Origin: Bacteroidota bacterium
GTDB lineage: Bacteria > Bacteroidota > Bacteroidia > Chitinophagales > Chitinophagaceae
DNA length: 64,000 bases
Direction of reading: 5' to 3'
Assembly (NCBI GenBank): GCA_023416995.1
Contig: JAEZGI010000027.1
Location: forward strand, 62,001-126,000
Shown here: positions 27,478 through 36,234 of the stretch, piece after piece
How the letters are laid out: every line of letters starts with the position of its first letter
Numbering within the stretch: position 1 is the first letter of the stretch
Position numbers and translations under genes: made by a program
The notes under the pieces: model-generated
Database searches by the model: none
The model's input: only the letters and a program-made list of their open reading frames with translations
What the model was told of the DNA's origin: nothing

Positions 27478-28311
27478 TTATCCCGCCATTCTAACAAAAA
27501 ACTTATAAAAATCCCATCCCCTGTACATGTAAAGTGACATGAGCAACATTGAAAATAACATCCAGCCAAAAACACTTGTAAAACTTGCTGCTCCCGCTTT
27601 CAGCCATCGCGCCTTTGCCGGAGGTGGATCAACAAAACGACCATAACACCAGGTGAAATATAATCCCTGTAATACCAACCCGAGCAATGGTAACAGGGCA
27701 CCAAAAGTGGTACCGCTGAACAGCGGCCGTAACGGGTAAATAAAAAGCGTGAAAAACAGGTTACTTACGGTCACAAAAAGCAAAGAAGCAGTAAAAAACT
27801 CGGCATAATTGAAAGCTGTTTCACGGTAAAATCCCCAACAGATTAATGCGATGAAAGGAATGGCCACCATCGCAATCAGGTTGCCGTTACGTTGTATAAA
27901 ACCAGACATGGCCGCGCCACGCGAACTCATAATTAGGTAATTAGCTTTGCCTGCCTCCGTTGGAATACGCGACAACACCTGTGGGTCGGGCCTCCATTGT
28001 TTGCGCGGCCCCTCAAAGTAGCTATTTGAAAAAACAAATAGTCCCATAAGTATCAGGAAAAAGGTAAAAGGGTTAAAATATCTTTTTCGCCTGCCTGCAA
28101 TATAATCCCGCGCTACACCGCCTGGCCGGGTTATCATTTGCCAAAGCAGGCTGAAAATGCTCTTATCAGCATGCGTAAATGCATGAAAAAACTCGTGGGC
28201 AAGATGAGAAATGGTTAACCGGTGAGTATCGGTACGCTGGCCGCAGGCGGGGCAAAAATTGTCAGACTTCTGTAAGGCTGAACGACAATTGAGACAGGAT
28301 TGTGCACTCAT
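27478..28311 (-). CDS. DUF3667 membrane protein with N-terminal zinc ribbon
   Basis: A 277-residue protein. Residues 6-25 form a zinc ribbon (CLNCRSALQKSDNFCPACG), followed by HRLTISHLAHEFFHAFTHADKSIFSLLWQMITRPGGVARDYIAGRRKRYFNPF-type sequence, the DUF3667 core, seen in consecutive short motifs. Four to five membrane helices follow (TFFLILMGLFVF, LIAMVAIPFIALICWGF, LLFVTVSNLFFTLFIYP and others). Function is unknown. It is divergent from gcvP. Confidence 0.9.
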   Translation of the reverse strand: MSAQSCLNCRSALQKSDNFCPACGQRTDTHRLTISHLAHEFFHAFTHADKSIFSLLWQMITRPGGVARDYIAGRRKRYFNPFTFFLILMGLFVFSNSYFEGPRKQWRPDPQVLSRIPTEAGKANYLIMSSRGAAMSGFIQRNGNLIAMVAIPFIALICWGFYRETAFNYAEFFTASLLFVTVSNLFFTLFIYPLRPLFSGTTFGALLPLLGLVLQGLYFTWCYGRFVDPPPAKARWLKAGAASFTSVFGWMLFSMLLMSLYMYRGWDFYKFFVRMAG

Positions 28312-28363
28312 TAGCGATAGCGGTTGAACCTCAAAATAGGCAATAAAAAAAAATAAATAACCT

Positions 28364-28371
28364 TAACTTTG
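28364..28371 (+). promoter_or_regulatory. -7 promoter element of gcvP
   Basis: TAACTTTG matches TAnnTTTG and lies 38 bases upstream of the gcvP ATG. Confidence 0.55.
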
Positions 28372-28409
28372 CACATCAATTTTAAAAACGGTCAACCTCC
28401 CCACCTAAT

Positions 28410-31313
28410 ATGAATTTATTCACACAGCAACAACAGGAATTCCGGACCCGACATATTGGACCCAACGAATTGGAAACTAACCAGATGCTTAAGGAAACTG
28501 GAAATGAATCGCTGGAAGAACTGATAAACAAAACCATTCCGCCCGCTATACGACTCGAAACACCGCTTCAGAATCCTGAGCCACAAAGTGAATACGAGTA
28601 CCTGCAGGAGCTGAAAAAAGTGGCAGAAAAAAACAAAGTATTTAAAACCTATATCGGCCAGGGCTATTATGGAACCATAACGCCAAGCGTTATTTTAAGA
28701 AACGTTTTTGAAAACCCCGGATGGTATACCCAATATACTCCCTACCAGGCCGAAATTTCCCAGGGCCGTCTTGAAAGCCTGTTGAACTTCCAGACTATGG
28801 TTGGCGATCTTACAGGTTTACCGCTGGCCAATGCTTCTTTGCTTGACGAAGGTACTGCGGCCGCAGAAGCGATGTCGATGATTTACCATCATGTCAACAA
28901 AACCGATAACGCTACACAGCCCAAGTTTTTTGTTGATAATAATATCTTCCCTCAAACCAAAGATGTACTGGTAACCCGCGCCGAGCCGATCGGCATTGAG
29001 CTGGTATTTGGTGATTACCATAGCATTGACAACACGAACTATTGCGGAGCAATTCTCCAGTACCCGAATAATGATGGTTCGGTACAGGACTATCGTGCGT
29101 TTATTGAGAAAATTCACCAGGTTGGCGGTTTGGTTGTTATGGCTACCGATCTGCTTGCTCTAACGCTGCTTACCCCTCCAGGTGAACTGGGTGCCGATAT
29201 TGCCATAGGTTCCGCCCAACGTTTTGGGGTGCCACTGGGCTATGGCGGACCACATGCGGCATTTTTCGCAACCAAGGATGAGTTCAAAAGAGGTATCCCG
29301 GGCAGGATCATCGGTGTAAGTATCGACAGCCAGAATAACCGCGCACTAAGAATGGCGCTACAAACACGGGAACAACATATCAAACGTGAAAAAGCCACCT
29401 CGAACATATGTACGGCCCAGGCACTGCTGGCGAATATGGCAGCGATGTATGCAGTATATCATGGACCGCGCGGCTTGAAAGATATAGCGCTGAGAATTTC
29501 TGTCCTTGCGCAAACGCTCGCTAATGAATTGGAAGAGCTGGGTTATACAAACGTCAATAATTCTTATTTCGACACACTTAAGATCCAGGTCAATAATGTT
29601 TCTGCAATACGTGAAGTGGCAGAAGCACGTGAAGTAAACTTCCGTTATTTTGATGGAAGTTATATCGGTATCAGTATCGATGAAACTACTTCTCAAAGCG
29701 ATGTACTTGAAATCGTTTCAATATTTGAAGAAGCAGCAGGCAGCAACGTAGTTGCAGTGACTTTTGATTCCGACCCAGGTTTGCCCCAGATTCCCGAAGC
29801 GTTGACCCGCAAGTCGGCTTATCTTACACATTCCGTTTTCAATACACATCACAGCGAAAGCGAGATGATGAGATATATCAAGTTTCTTGAGAACAAAGAT
29901 CTTTCGCTGAACACTTCCATGATTTCACTGGGTAGCTGTACTATGAAACTGAACGCAGCGACTGAACTTATCCCGGTTTCCTGGCCCGCATTTGCAAATA
30001 TTCATCCTTTTGCTCCTTTGTCACAGGCAGCAGGTTACCTGCAGATCGTTAACGAACTCAGCAGCTTTTTATGTGAAGTAACTGGTTTCACCGCCTGTTC
30101 CCTCCAACCAAACAGTGGCGCCCAGGGAGAATACGCGGGTCTTCTTACAATCCGTGCTTATCACCGCCATCGCGGCGATGATCACCGTAACGTGGTGCTG
30201 ATCCCTATTTCTGCTCATGGAACCAACCCTGCAAGTGCTGTGCTTGCCGGTATGAAGGTGGTAGTGGTGAAAAGTGATGCAGACGGTCATGTTGATGTAA
30301 CAGACCTGAAGGAAAAAGCAATTCAATACAAAGACACGCTTTCTTCGCTCATGATCACTTACCCGTCAACACACGGGGTTTTTGAAGAAAGTATCCGTGA
30401 AATCTGTGCAATTATTCATGAAAATGGCGGCCTGGTTTACATGGATGGCGCTAATATGAACGCACAGGTGGGGCTCACTTCACCTGGAATGATTGGCGCT
30501 GATGTTTGTCACCTGAACCTCCATAAAACTTTTGCTATTCCACATGGTGGTGGCGGTCCTGGTATGGGCCCGATTTGTGTGAACGATAAACTGAAACCGT
30601 TCTTACCAGGACATGTGTTTGATACCGAACCAAAAAATCAAACTGCGTTTACAGTTACCCGTAATGAAACCAACATCAATGCTGTAAGTGCCGCTCCGTT
30701 CGGCAGCGCAAGCATCCTCCTCATCAGTTACGCTTACATTAAAATGCTTGGTGCAGAAGGAATGAAACTGGCCACCCAGTATGCCATCTTGAACGCCAAT
30801 TACATGAGGGCAAGACTGGAAAAGTATTATAAGATATTGTACCTCGGTAAGAACGGCACCTGTGCACATGAATTTATTGTTGACCTGAGGCCATTCAAGA
30901 TTACATCTGGTATCGAAGCTGAGGATGTCGCAAAAAGACTGATTGATTACGGTTTCCACGCTCCTACTATGAGTTTCCCTGTTCCGGGCACCATCATGAT
31001 CGAACCTACTGAAAGTGAGGATAAAGCGGAACTGGATCGTTTTTGTGATGCGTTGATCAGCATTTATGAAGAAATCAGGGCAATTGAAAATGGTGAAGCT
31101 GATAAAACTGACAATCCGTTGAAGAACGCACCACATACGCAAAACGTGATCTGCAGTGATGAATGGAATCATTCCTACACCCGTAAGCAGGCTGCCTTCC
31201 CACTTGCCTATATTGCAAAAAACAAGTTCTGGCCCTCTGTGAGCAGGGTAAACAATACCTTTGGTGACAGGAATCTCGTTTGCAGCTGTGAACCAACTGA
31301 GGCGTATATGTAA
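28410..31313 (+). CDS. gcvP: Glycine dehydrogenase (decarboxylating), glycine cleavage P protein
   Basis: A 967-residue fused P protein, in which both halves are in one chain. It decarboxylates glycine with PLP and passes the aminomethyl group to the lipoyl H protein. The N-terminal half has RHIGPNELETNQML and IGQGYYGT; the C-terminal half has LGSCTMKLNA, ISAHGTNPASA and the PLP lysine K706 in HLNLHKTFAIPHGGGGPGMG. Other glycine cleavage genes are not in this window. A CBS-domain gene follows by 78 bases with no terminator between them. Confidence 0.97.
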   Translation: MNLFTQQQQEFRTRHIGPNELETNQMLKETGNESLEELINKTIPPAIRLETPLQNPEPQSEYEYLQELKKVAEKNKVFKTYIGQGYYGTITPSVILRNVFENPGWYTQYTPYQAEISQGRLESLLNFQTMVGDLTGLPLANASLLDEGTAAAEAMSMIYHHVNKTDNATQPKFFVDNNIFPQTKDVLVTRAEPIGIELVFGDYHSIDNTNYCGAILQYPNNDGSVQDYRAFIEKIHQVGGLVVMATDLLALTLLTPPGELGADIAIGSAQRFGVPLGYGGPHAAFFATKDEFKRGIPGRIIGVSIDSQNNRALRMALQTREQHIKREKATSNICTAQALLANMAAMYAVYHGPRGLKDIALRISVLAQTLANELEELGYTNVNNSYFDTLKIQVNNVSAIREVAEAREVNFRYFDGSYIGISIDETTSQSDVLEIVSIFEEAAGSNVVAVTFDSDPGLPQIPEALTRKSAYLTHSVFNTHHSESEMMRYIKFLENKDLSLNTSMISLGSCTMKLNAATELIPVSWPAFANIHPFAPLSQAAGYLQIVNELSSFLCEVTGFTACSLQPNSGAQGEYAGLLTIRAYHRHRGDDHRNVVLIPISAHGTNPASAVLAGMKVVVVKSDADGHVDVTDLKEKAIQYKDTLSSLMITYPSTHGVFEESIREICAIIHENGGLVYMDGANMNAQVGLTSPGMIGADVCHLNLHKTFAIPHGGGGPGMGPICVNDKLKPFLPGHVFDTEPKNQTAFTVTRNETNINAVSAAPFGSASILLISYAYIKMLGAEGMKLATQYAILNANYMRARLEKYYKILYLGKNGTCAHEFIVDLRPFKITSGIEAEDVAKRLIDYGFHAPTMSFPVPGTIMIEPTESEDKAELDRFCDALISIYEEIRAIENGEADKTDNPLKNAPHTQNVICSDEWNHSYTRKQAAFPLAYIAKNKFWPSVSRVNNTFGDRNLVCSCEPTEAYM

Positions 31314-31391
31314 AGCTGGTGAGTGGCCGCACCTGGAAACGCCCGGCCTGTAATTTGATACGAGTGGCTTCAAATAATTAAATAGAACATC

Positions 31392-31847
31392 ATGCGCACT
31401 GTAAAGGAAATCCTGGCATCGAAAGCACCGCTTACTAACGTAATTGAACCAACGAAACTGATCATCGAAGGGCTGCAGTTACTCAATACTGTAAACCTGA
31501 GCTACCTGGTAGTGATGGATGGAGATGAATACAAAGGCATATTCAGCGAGAAAGACTATGCCCGCAATGTAGTGCTCAAAGGACACAGCAGCAAGGACAC
31601 CATGATCCGTGAGGTTATGACCACCGATCTGCCTGTGGTATCACTTACTGATACGCTTGAACATTGCATGAATCGCATGAACACACATCGTACCCGGTAC
31701 ATACTGGCTTATGACAACAAAAAGTTTATGGGTGTGATTACTATTCATGATCTGCTTCGCCAGGTACTTGCCAATAAAGAAGATGCATTCGACCACACGC
31801 TTACCCGTAATCTCATCGATTCTGACGAACGCGGAAGAATATTCTGA
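31392..31847 (+). CDS. CBS-domain protein
   Basis: A 151-residue protein made of two CBS motifs. The first covers about residues 10-60 (SYLVVMDGDEYKGIFSEKDYARNVVLKG) and the second about 75-130 (MTTDLPVVSLTDTLEHCMNRM, KKFMGVITIHDLLRQVL). CBS pairs bind adenine nucleotides and act as energy sensors. No catalytic domain is fused. It lies just after gcvP in the same direction. Confidence 0.92.
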   Translation: MRTVKEILASKAPLTNVIEPTKLIIEGLQLLNTVNLSYLVVMDGDEYKGIFSEKDYARNVVLKGHSSKDTMIREVMTTDLPVVSLTDTLEHCMNRMNTHRTRYILAYDNKKFMGVITIHDLLRQVLANKEDAFDHTLTRNLIDSDERGRIF

Positions 31848-31849
31848 TA

Positions 31850-31896
31850 AAAAAAAACTGCGGTTAAACAGTGTTGATAATCCTGTTTAACCGCAG
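31850..31896. terminator. Bidirectional terminator with 14-bp stem
   Basis: The perfect stem CTGCGGTTAAACAG/CTGTTTAACCGCAG (31858-31871 with 31883-31896) is preceded by an A run that reads as T on the minus strand. It separates the CBS gene from the convergent DUF4397 gene. Confidence 0.85.
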
Positions 31897-31915
31897 CATA
31901 GGTTTTAAGAACAAA

Positions 31916-32629
31916 TTAGTTCGCAGCTCTAAGCACTTCAATAGTAAACGCACCTGCTCCGGTACCTCCCTTTACTCCTTTCAGAAATATAGTATAATAC
32001 CCTGTTGCCGCAAGATCGGTATATGTTGTTGAAGCTATTACCGAGTCTGTACCGGCTGCAGTAGCTTTCAGACTATAACTACCTGGATTGAAGGGTTGAA
32101 ACTGGTTATAAGTTGGTGAAGTAGCATTGTCAGCCGGAGTTCTGTTTGCAAAAATTTTGTCGTTACCAAAATGCAGGTCAACAGACGGCATATCCACACT
32201 TAACTGGTAAAAACGGATATAGGCCTTGGTAGCGTCAGATGCAGCAAAGTTATCCTGAATTCTTACAGCCTTGGAACCGCCGCCCGGATTATCGTATAAC
32301 AACACGGTATAGAACTTACTTGAGTCATAATAATCACCGGCTGGCAAACTTGCCACCAGGCTGTCGGACGAAGCCTTTTTAAAACTTACATTTTTCGCAC
32401 CCGGATCAACGGTTGAGTACCGGCTGAAATATGCACCCGGATTAATTGGTGGTGTTACCTTCTGGTCGCCGAACAACATTTCAACTGCAGGCGCTTTAAG
32501 CGAAAGATTCATCACCGACACATAAGCCACCGGCTTAGGGGGTTCAATAGGCGTATCCTTGATACAACCCACAAACATTACCGCACCCAAAGCGGCAGCT
32601 ACCATACTCTTTAGAGACTTACCATTCAT
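31916..32629 (-). CDS. DUF4397 domain lipoprotein
   Basis: A 237-residue lipoprotein with signal MVAAALGAVMFVGC and lipid Cys in VGCIKD. Two tandem DUF4397-like units are seen: VSVMNLSLKAPAVEMLFGDQKVTP and IRFYQLSVDMPSVDLHFGNDKIFA, each followed by a SY/YFSR-type strand pair. This domain is a beta-sandwich common in surface proteins of the phylum. Function is unknown. Confidence 0.88.
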   Translation of the reverse strand: MNGKSLKSMVAAALGAVMFVGCIKDTPIEPPKPVAYVSVMNLSLKAPAVEMLFGDQKVTPPINPGAYFSRYSTVDPGAKNVSFKKASSDSLVASLPAGDYYDSSKFYTVLLYDNPGGGSKAVRIQDNFAASDATKAYIRFYQLSVDMPSVDLHFGNDKIFANRTPADNATSPTYNQFQPFNPGSYSLKATAAGTDSVIASTTYTDLAATGYYTIFLKGVKGGTGAGAFTIEVLRAAN

Positions 32630-32701
32630 AATTCACTATTTGTTGCATAGGGGTGACACGAATCGTTGGCGAATCGTTGCATAATGACCCGCATCGGGGC
32701 A

Positions 32702-33136
32702 TTATTTTATCCCAAGAAGTTCTACCTCAAAAATCAGGGTACTGTTGGGCCCGATTGCTGCACTTACCTGCCTGTCGCCATATGCAGATGCCGGTGGTAA
32801 AAACAGGCGCCATTTGCTGCCCACAGACATGAGTTGGAGTGCTTCCGTCCATCCGGAGATAACACGATTCAAAGGAAAAGTTGCGGGTGCACCACGGTTC
32901 ACAGAACTATCGAAAACCGTACCATCTATAAGGGTACCATGATAATGACAGGTTACCTCGCTCACAGGTCCGGGTTTCGCACCGGTACCTTCTTTGATAA
33001 CTTCATACTGTATACCGCTTGGCAAACTCACCACGCCCGGTTTTTCAGCGTTTAATTTCAAAAAAGCTTCCCCTGCTTTTGCATTAGCTTCTGCTTTGGC
33101 ATTCTTAGCCTGGCTCAGTTTATCAAATAATGACAT
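32702..33136 (-). CDS. FKBP-type peptidyl-prolyl cis-trans isomerase, cytosolic
   Basis: A 144-residue isomerase with no signal peptide. After a short helical N-terminus (KAGEAFLKLNAEKPGVVSLPSG in two motifs) comes the FKBP domain with VTCHYHGTLIDGTVFDSS, the hallmark VISGWTEALQLMSVGSKWRLFLPP, AYGDR and LIFEVELLGIK. It accelerates proline isomerisation. A -7-like element TAATTTTG is on the minus strand at 33172-33179. It shares its linker pattern with the exported FKBP at 43293. Confidence 0.93.
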   Translation of the reverse strand: MSLFDKLSQAKNAKAEANAKAGEAFLKLNAEKPGVVSLPSGIQYEVIKEGTGAKPGPVSEVTCHYHGTLIDGTVFDSSVNRGAPATFPLNRVISGWTEALQLMSVGSKWRLFLPPASAYGDRQVSAAIGPNSTLIFEVELLGIK

Positions 33137-33171
33137 GACAATGATTTTTAAATGAAAACATAATGAACCGG

Positions 33172-33179
33172 CAAAATTA
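33172..33179 (-). promoter_or_regulatory. -7 promoter element of the FKBP gene
   Basis: Reads TAATTTTG on the minus strand, matching TAnnTTTG, about 35 bases upstream of the FKBP ATG. Confidence 0.45.
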
Positions 33180-33193
33180 GGCCATAAATTCCG

Positions 33194-34108
33194 CTAGCGG
33201 AAACTGTTATTAATTCCTTTTGAAAGTCGGGATCCGCTCCATGAACCCGGAACAATGATCCGCCTGATAGTGTACAATGGGTCATTCGGATCACGGGCTA
33301 TTGACAATTGATAAGCTCCCACAAAACCCCGTTTCTTCAGTTCGGGTATAGCCTGCGGGTTCCACAAACCAAAAGGATATGCAAAGTATCTGACCGGTTT
33401 ACCGGTAATAGCTGTAAGTTGTTTTGTTGGCTTCTCGATCTGGGTTACCCAGTCTTCCGGCTGATATTGTTTAACGTTCCTGTGATCCCAGGTATGTGAA
33501 CCAATTTCATGACCCTCATCAGCGAGCGCCTTCACATGTTCGCGGGTCATATAATTTGGGCGGTTCAAAGAAACGGTCATAATAAAAAATACACCCTTGA
33601 AACCGTATTTCTTCATTTCCGGTAACGCAACAGTATATTGTTCAAGATCCGTGTCATCAAAAGTCAGCATTACGGGTTTGGCTGGCAGCGGTGCATTGTA
33701 TGCAAGATAATTATGCAACTGATCGGGTAAAATGGTCTCGTAACCACTGTCAGCGAGCATTTTCATTTGTTCACGGAAAACATCAACCGGAACGATATAG
33801 TCTTTGGCCCTTTCGGAGGTTTTAGATGTCCAGTCCTTGATATGATGATAGCACAATACAGGCACCTGTTTTTTTGCTATGATTGTCGCCGCATCTGCCA
33901 TCTCCGCCAGCGACGAAATATCCGGACCAGCCGGAAGCTTTTCTTTTACTACAGATGAATCGGGAGTGTTGGCGTTTACTGAAGTCAGCGCAGTTTCTGC
34001 TTTTAATCCGGGTCCATAGTTACAGGCTGAAATAGCGGCAATACAAATGGCGGCAAAAATCGGGAGCAGGCGCATTGCACCTAAGCTGGGGTTAAGTTTG
34101 GTTTTCAT
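33194..34108 (-). CDS. Polysaccharide deacetylase family lipoprotein
   Basis: A 304-residue protein of the NodB/CE4 family. The start at 34108 (MKTKLNPSLGAMRLLPIFAAICIAAISAC) gives a lipoprotein signal; the longer frame from 34237 is less likely. CE4 motifs are VPVLCYHHI, LTFDDTDLEQY (canonical TFDDG, here Thr replaces Gly), and the metal-binding SHTWDH in EIGSHTWDHRN, plus ITGKPVRYFAYPFGLW. It probably removes acetyl groups from a cell-surface glycan. It is divergent from the dienelactone hydrolase gene. Confidence 0.9.
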   Translation of the reverse strand: MKTKLNPSLGAMRLLPIFAAICIAAISACNYGPGLKAETALTSVNANTPDSSVVKEKLPAGPDISSLAEMADAATIIAKKQVPVLCYHHIKDWTSKTSERAKDYIVPVDVFREQMKMLADSGYETILPDQLHNYLAYNAPLPAKPVMLTFDDTDLEQYTVALPEMKKYGFKGVFFIMTVSLNRPNYMTREHVKALADEGHEIGSHTWDHRNVKQYQPEDWVTQIEKPTKQLTAITGKPVRYFAYPFGLWNPQAIPELKKRGFVGAYQLSIARDPNDPLYTIRRIIVPGSWSGSRLSKGINNSFR

Positions 34109-34251
34109 AGAAATCACGATGCTAGAGATCAGGAGTTGATTATTTGTCAAAAACGGTAATACTGTATAAATGTTGCGGTGCGAACCTTCGATTTCTGTTG
34201 TCAAATTATGGTTATATTTATCATCTCCACTCATCATTTAAAGTGTTACGC

Positions 34252-35127
34252 ATGAACCAGGATATCATCAATCTATTCGACGAATACACACATAAACCGC
34301 TCAAACGCCAGGAATTTATAAACAGGCTCGTAAAATTGACGGGTAGCATGGCGGCAGCTATGACCGTGCTTCCAATGCTGGAGGTTAATTACGCTCATGC
34401 AGCCACCGTTTCAGAACTTGACCAGGACATTGTTACAGAAAATATTACTTACCCCGGCGCCGGTGCGCAGGTGAAAGCCTATCTGGCCAGGCCATCTGCC
34501 CAGGGCAAATACGGTGGCGTCATTGTGATACATGAAAACCGGGGTTTGAATCCACACATAATGGATGTAACGCGGCGGGTAGCAAAAGCAGGTTTTGTGG
34601 CTTTGGGTGTAGATGCTTTGTCGCCATTTGGTGGCACTCCCTCTGACGAGGAAGAGGCCCGCTCACTGTTTGCAAAACTTGACACAAACAATAATCTTCA
34701 AAACTTTATTAAAGGATTCGAATACCTGAAAGGCCGTTCTGATTCGAACGGAAAAACCGGCTGCGTAGGTTTTTGCTGGGGAGGCGCAATGGCTAATCAG
34801 CTTGCAGTACATGTTCCTACGCTTGTTGCGGCGGTTGCTTATTATGGCCGCCAACCTGAAGCTAAGGATGTCAGTAAAATCAAGGCACAGGTACAATTGC
34901 ATTACGGAGGTCTTGATGAACGCGTGAACGCAGGTATCCCTGCCTATGAAGAGGCCCTGAAAAAAGCTGGCGTTCGATATGAATTGTTTATTTATGAAGG
35001 CGCTCAGCACGCTTTCAATAATGATACGGCGCCAACCCGGTATAATGCGGAGGCTGCAAAACTGGCCTGGGATCGCACATTGGCATTGTTTAACAGTACC
35101 CTTGGCAATACGGCGGCACAGAAATAA
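34252..35127 (+). CDS. Dienelactone hydrolase family protein, exported
   Basis: A 291-residue alpha/beta hydrolase. The start at 34252 gives MNQDIINLFDEYTHKPLKRQ, the usual N-terminus of this class, followed by a hydrophobic segment (LVKLTGSMAAAMTVLPML) that looks like a signal without a twin Arg. The catalytic triad can be placed as C175 in GFCWGG, D222 in GGLDERV and H253 in GAQHAFNN. Substrate unknown; family members hydrolyse lactones and esters. Confidence 0.93.
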   Translation: MNQDIINLFDEYTHKPLKRQEFINRLVKLTGSMAAAMTVLPMLEVNYAHAATVSELDQDIVTENITYPGAGAQVKAYLARPSAQGKYGGVIVIHENRGLNPHIMDVTRRVAKAGFVALGVDALSPFGGTPSDEEEARSLFAKLDTNNNLQNFIKGFEYLKGRSDSNGKTGCVGFCWGGAMANQLAVHVPTLVAAVAYYGRQPEAKDVSKIKAQVQLHYGGLDERVNAGIPAYEEALKKAGVRYELFIYEGAQHAFNNDTAPTRYNAEAAKLAWDRTLALFNSTLGNTAAQK

Positions 35128-35128
35128 C

Positions 35129-35136
35129 TACTTTTG
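35129..35136 (+). promoter_or_regulatory. -7 promoter element of the J-domain gene
   Basis: TACTTTTG matches TAnnTTTG, starts 2 bases after the hydrolase stop and ends 20 bases before the J-domain gene ATG. Confidence 0.5.
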
Positions 35137-35156
35137 CAGCCGCCCAGGCGCCGCGT

Positions 35157-35819
35157 ATGCAACTAAAAGACTATTACAAAATATTAAATGTACCAACCAA
35201 CGCGGATGCAACCCAGATCAGGAAAGCATTCAGAACGCTCGCGCTGAAATATCATCCCGACAAAACCCAGGGTGACAAACACAAAGAAGCATTGTTTCGG
35301 GAAGTGCAGGAGGCCTATGATGTGCTGAGCAATCCGAAAAGTCGCGAGGAGTATCACTATAAAAGATGGTATACCCGCAGCATTGGAAAAAGCTTTGTTC
35401 AGCATCCGTCTACGCCCGGCATGATCCTGCGTGAAACCACCAGGCTGTCTGAATACGTGGCAACAGGAACCGGGATGCACGTAGACTATGATCTGCTCAG
35501 CAGCCGCATCCGTAATATCCTGTCTGCTGAAAATATCGCCATCCTCGAACAGTTTAATGAGTACGAAACCAACTCCAGGATAGTCCGTTTATTACTCGAC
35601 TCTATGGCTACCTTGCCCCTGCGGTACGTAGAGCCAATTGCCACTTTATTGGTGAGGGTTGCCGGTAGCGATAATGAACTGATTATGGAGATCAGTAACT
35701 TTCAAAAAAAACGCAATATCGACACCTGGTGGGAGAAGCATACAGCCTGGATCGTAGCCGGAATTTCGCTGCTTATTTGTTATCTGATGTATTTATATGC
35801 TTCAAATAACCAGACGTGA
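35157..35819 (+). CDS. J-domain protein with C-terminal membrane anchor
   Basis: A 220-residue protein. Residues 1-70 form a J-domain with the HPD motif in KYHPDKTQGD, which stimulates DnaK ATPase. There is no G/F-rich or zinc-finger region, so it is not canonical DnaJ. A helical middle region is followed by one C-terminal membrane helix (WIVAGISLLICYLMYLYA), placing the J-domain on the cytosolic face of the membrane. Its client is unknown. Confidence 0.92.
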   Translation: MQLKDYYKILNVPTNADATQIRKAFRTLALKYHPDKTQGDKHKEALFREVQEAYDVLSNPKSREEYHYKRWYTRSIGKSFVQHPSTPGMILRETTRLSEYVATGTGMHVDYDLLSSRIRNILSAENIAILEQFNEYETNSRIVRLLLDSMATLPLRYVEPIATLLVRVAGSDNELIMEISNFQKKRNIDTWWEKHTAWIVAGISLLICYLMYLYASNNQT

Positions 35820-35923
35820 ATTTAAATATATGTAACACACTCGAAATTAACGGCCTATTATGAAGGTGAATTCGGTATTTAATGCTATCTTCGCGCCTTA
35901 TTTTAATACCAATTATTTTTACA

Positions 35924-36121
35924 ATGGACAAAAAACAAGGTACCGTTAAGTTTTTCAACACTGAAAAAGGTTTCGGTTTTATTAAGCACGACGATTCTAA
36001 CCAGGAAACATTTGTACACGCGAGTGGTTTGATTGATCAAATCAAAGAAGGCGACAAAGTGGAATTTGACGTACAAAATGGTAAAAAAGGTTTGAATGCC
36101 GTTAATGTAAAACTGATCTGA
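35924..36121 (+). CDS. Cold-shock protein
   Basis: A 65-residue CspA-type protein. The start at 35924 gives MDKKQGTVKFFNTEKGFGFI, and RNP-1 (KGFGFI) and RNP-2-like (ETFVHASGL) motifs are intact. It binds single-stranded nucleic acid as an RNA chaperone. The longer open frame from 35882 covers the 5' leader. The gene ends with a strong terminator. Confidence 0.95.
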   Translation: MDKKQGTVKFFNTEKGFGFIKHDDSNQETFVHASGLIDQIKEGDKVEFDVQNGKKGLNAVNVKLI

Positions 36122-36141
36122 TATATCTGATCTTTTTGCAC

Positions 36142-36168
36142 AAGGGCCGCGGATGCGGCCCTTTTTTA
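36142..36168 (+). terminator. Intrinsic terminator of the cold-shock gene
   Basis: The stem AAGGGCCGC/GCGGCCCTT (36142-36150 with 36155-36163) has a GGAT loop and is followed by TTTTATTT. Confidence 0.9.
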
Positions 36169-36234
36169 TTTCCATACCCTGCTATTTCCTATCTTGGGAT
36201 TGCAAGTCCATTATTATCAACTCAACGGCTAAGC

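Noticed and set aside
34144..34251. Extra 36 residues before the dienelactone hydrolase
   Set aside because: The region holds the divergent promoters and the extra sequence lacks any signal or family pattern.
34252..34420. Twin-arginine signal in the dienelactone hydrolase
   Set aside because: The pattern before the hydrophobic segment is KRQEF and NRLVKL, with no adjacent RR pair, so a Tat signal is not supported.
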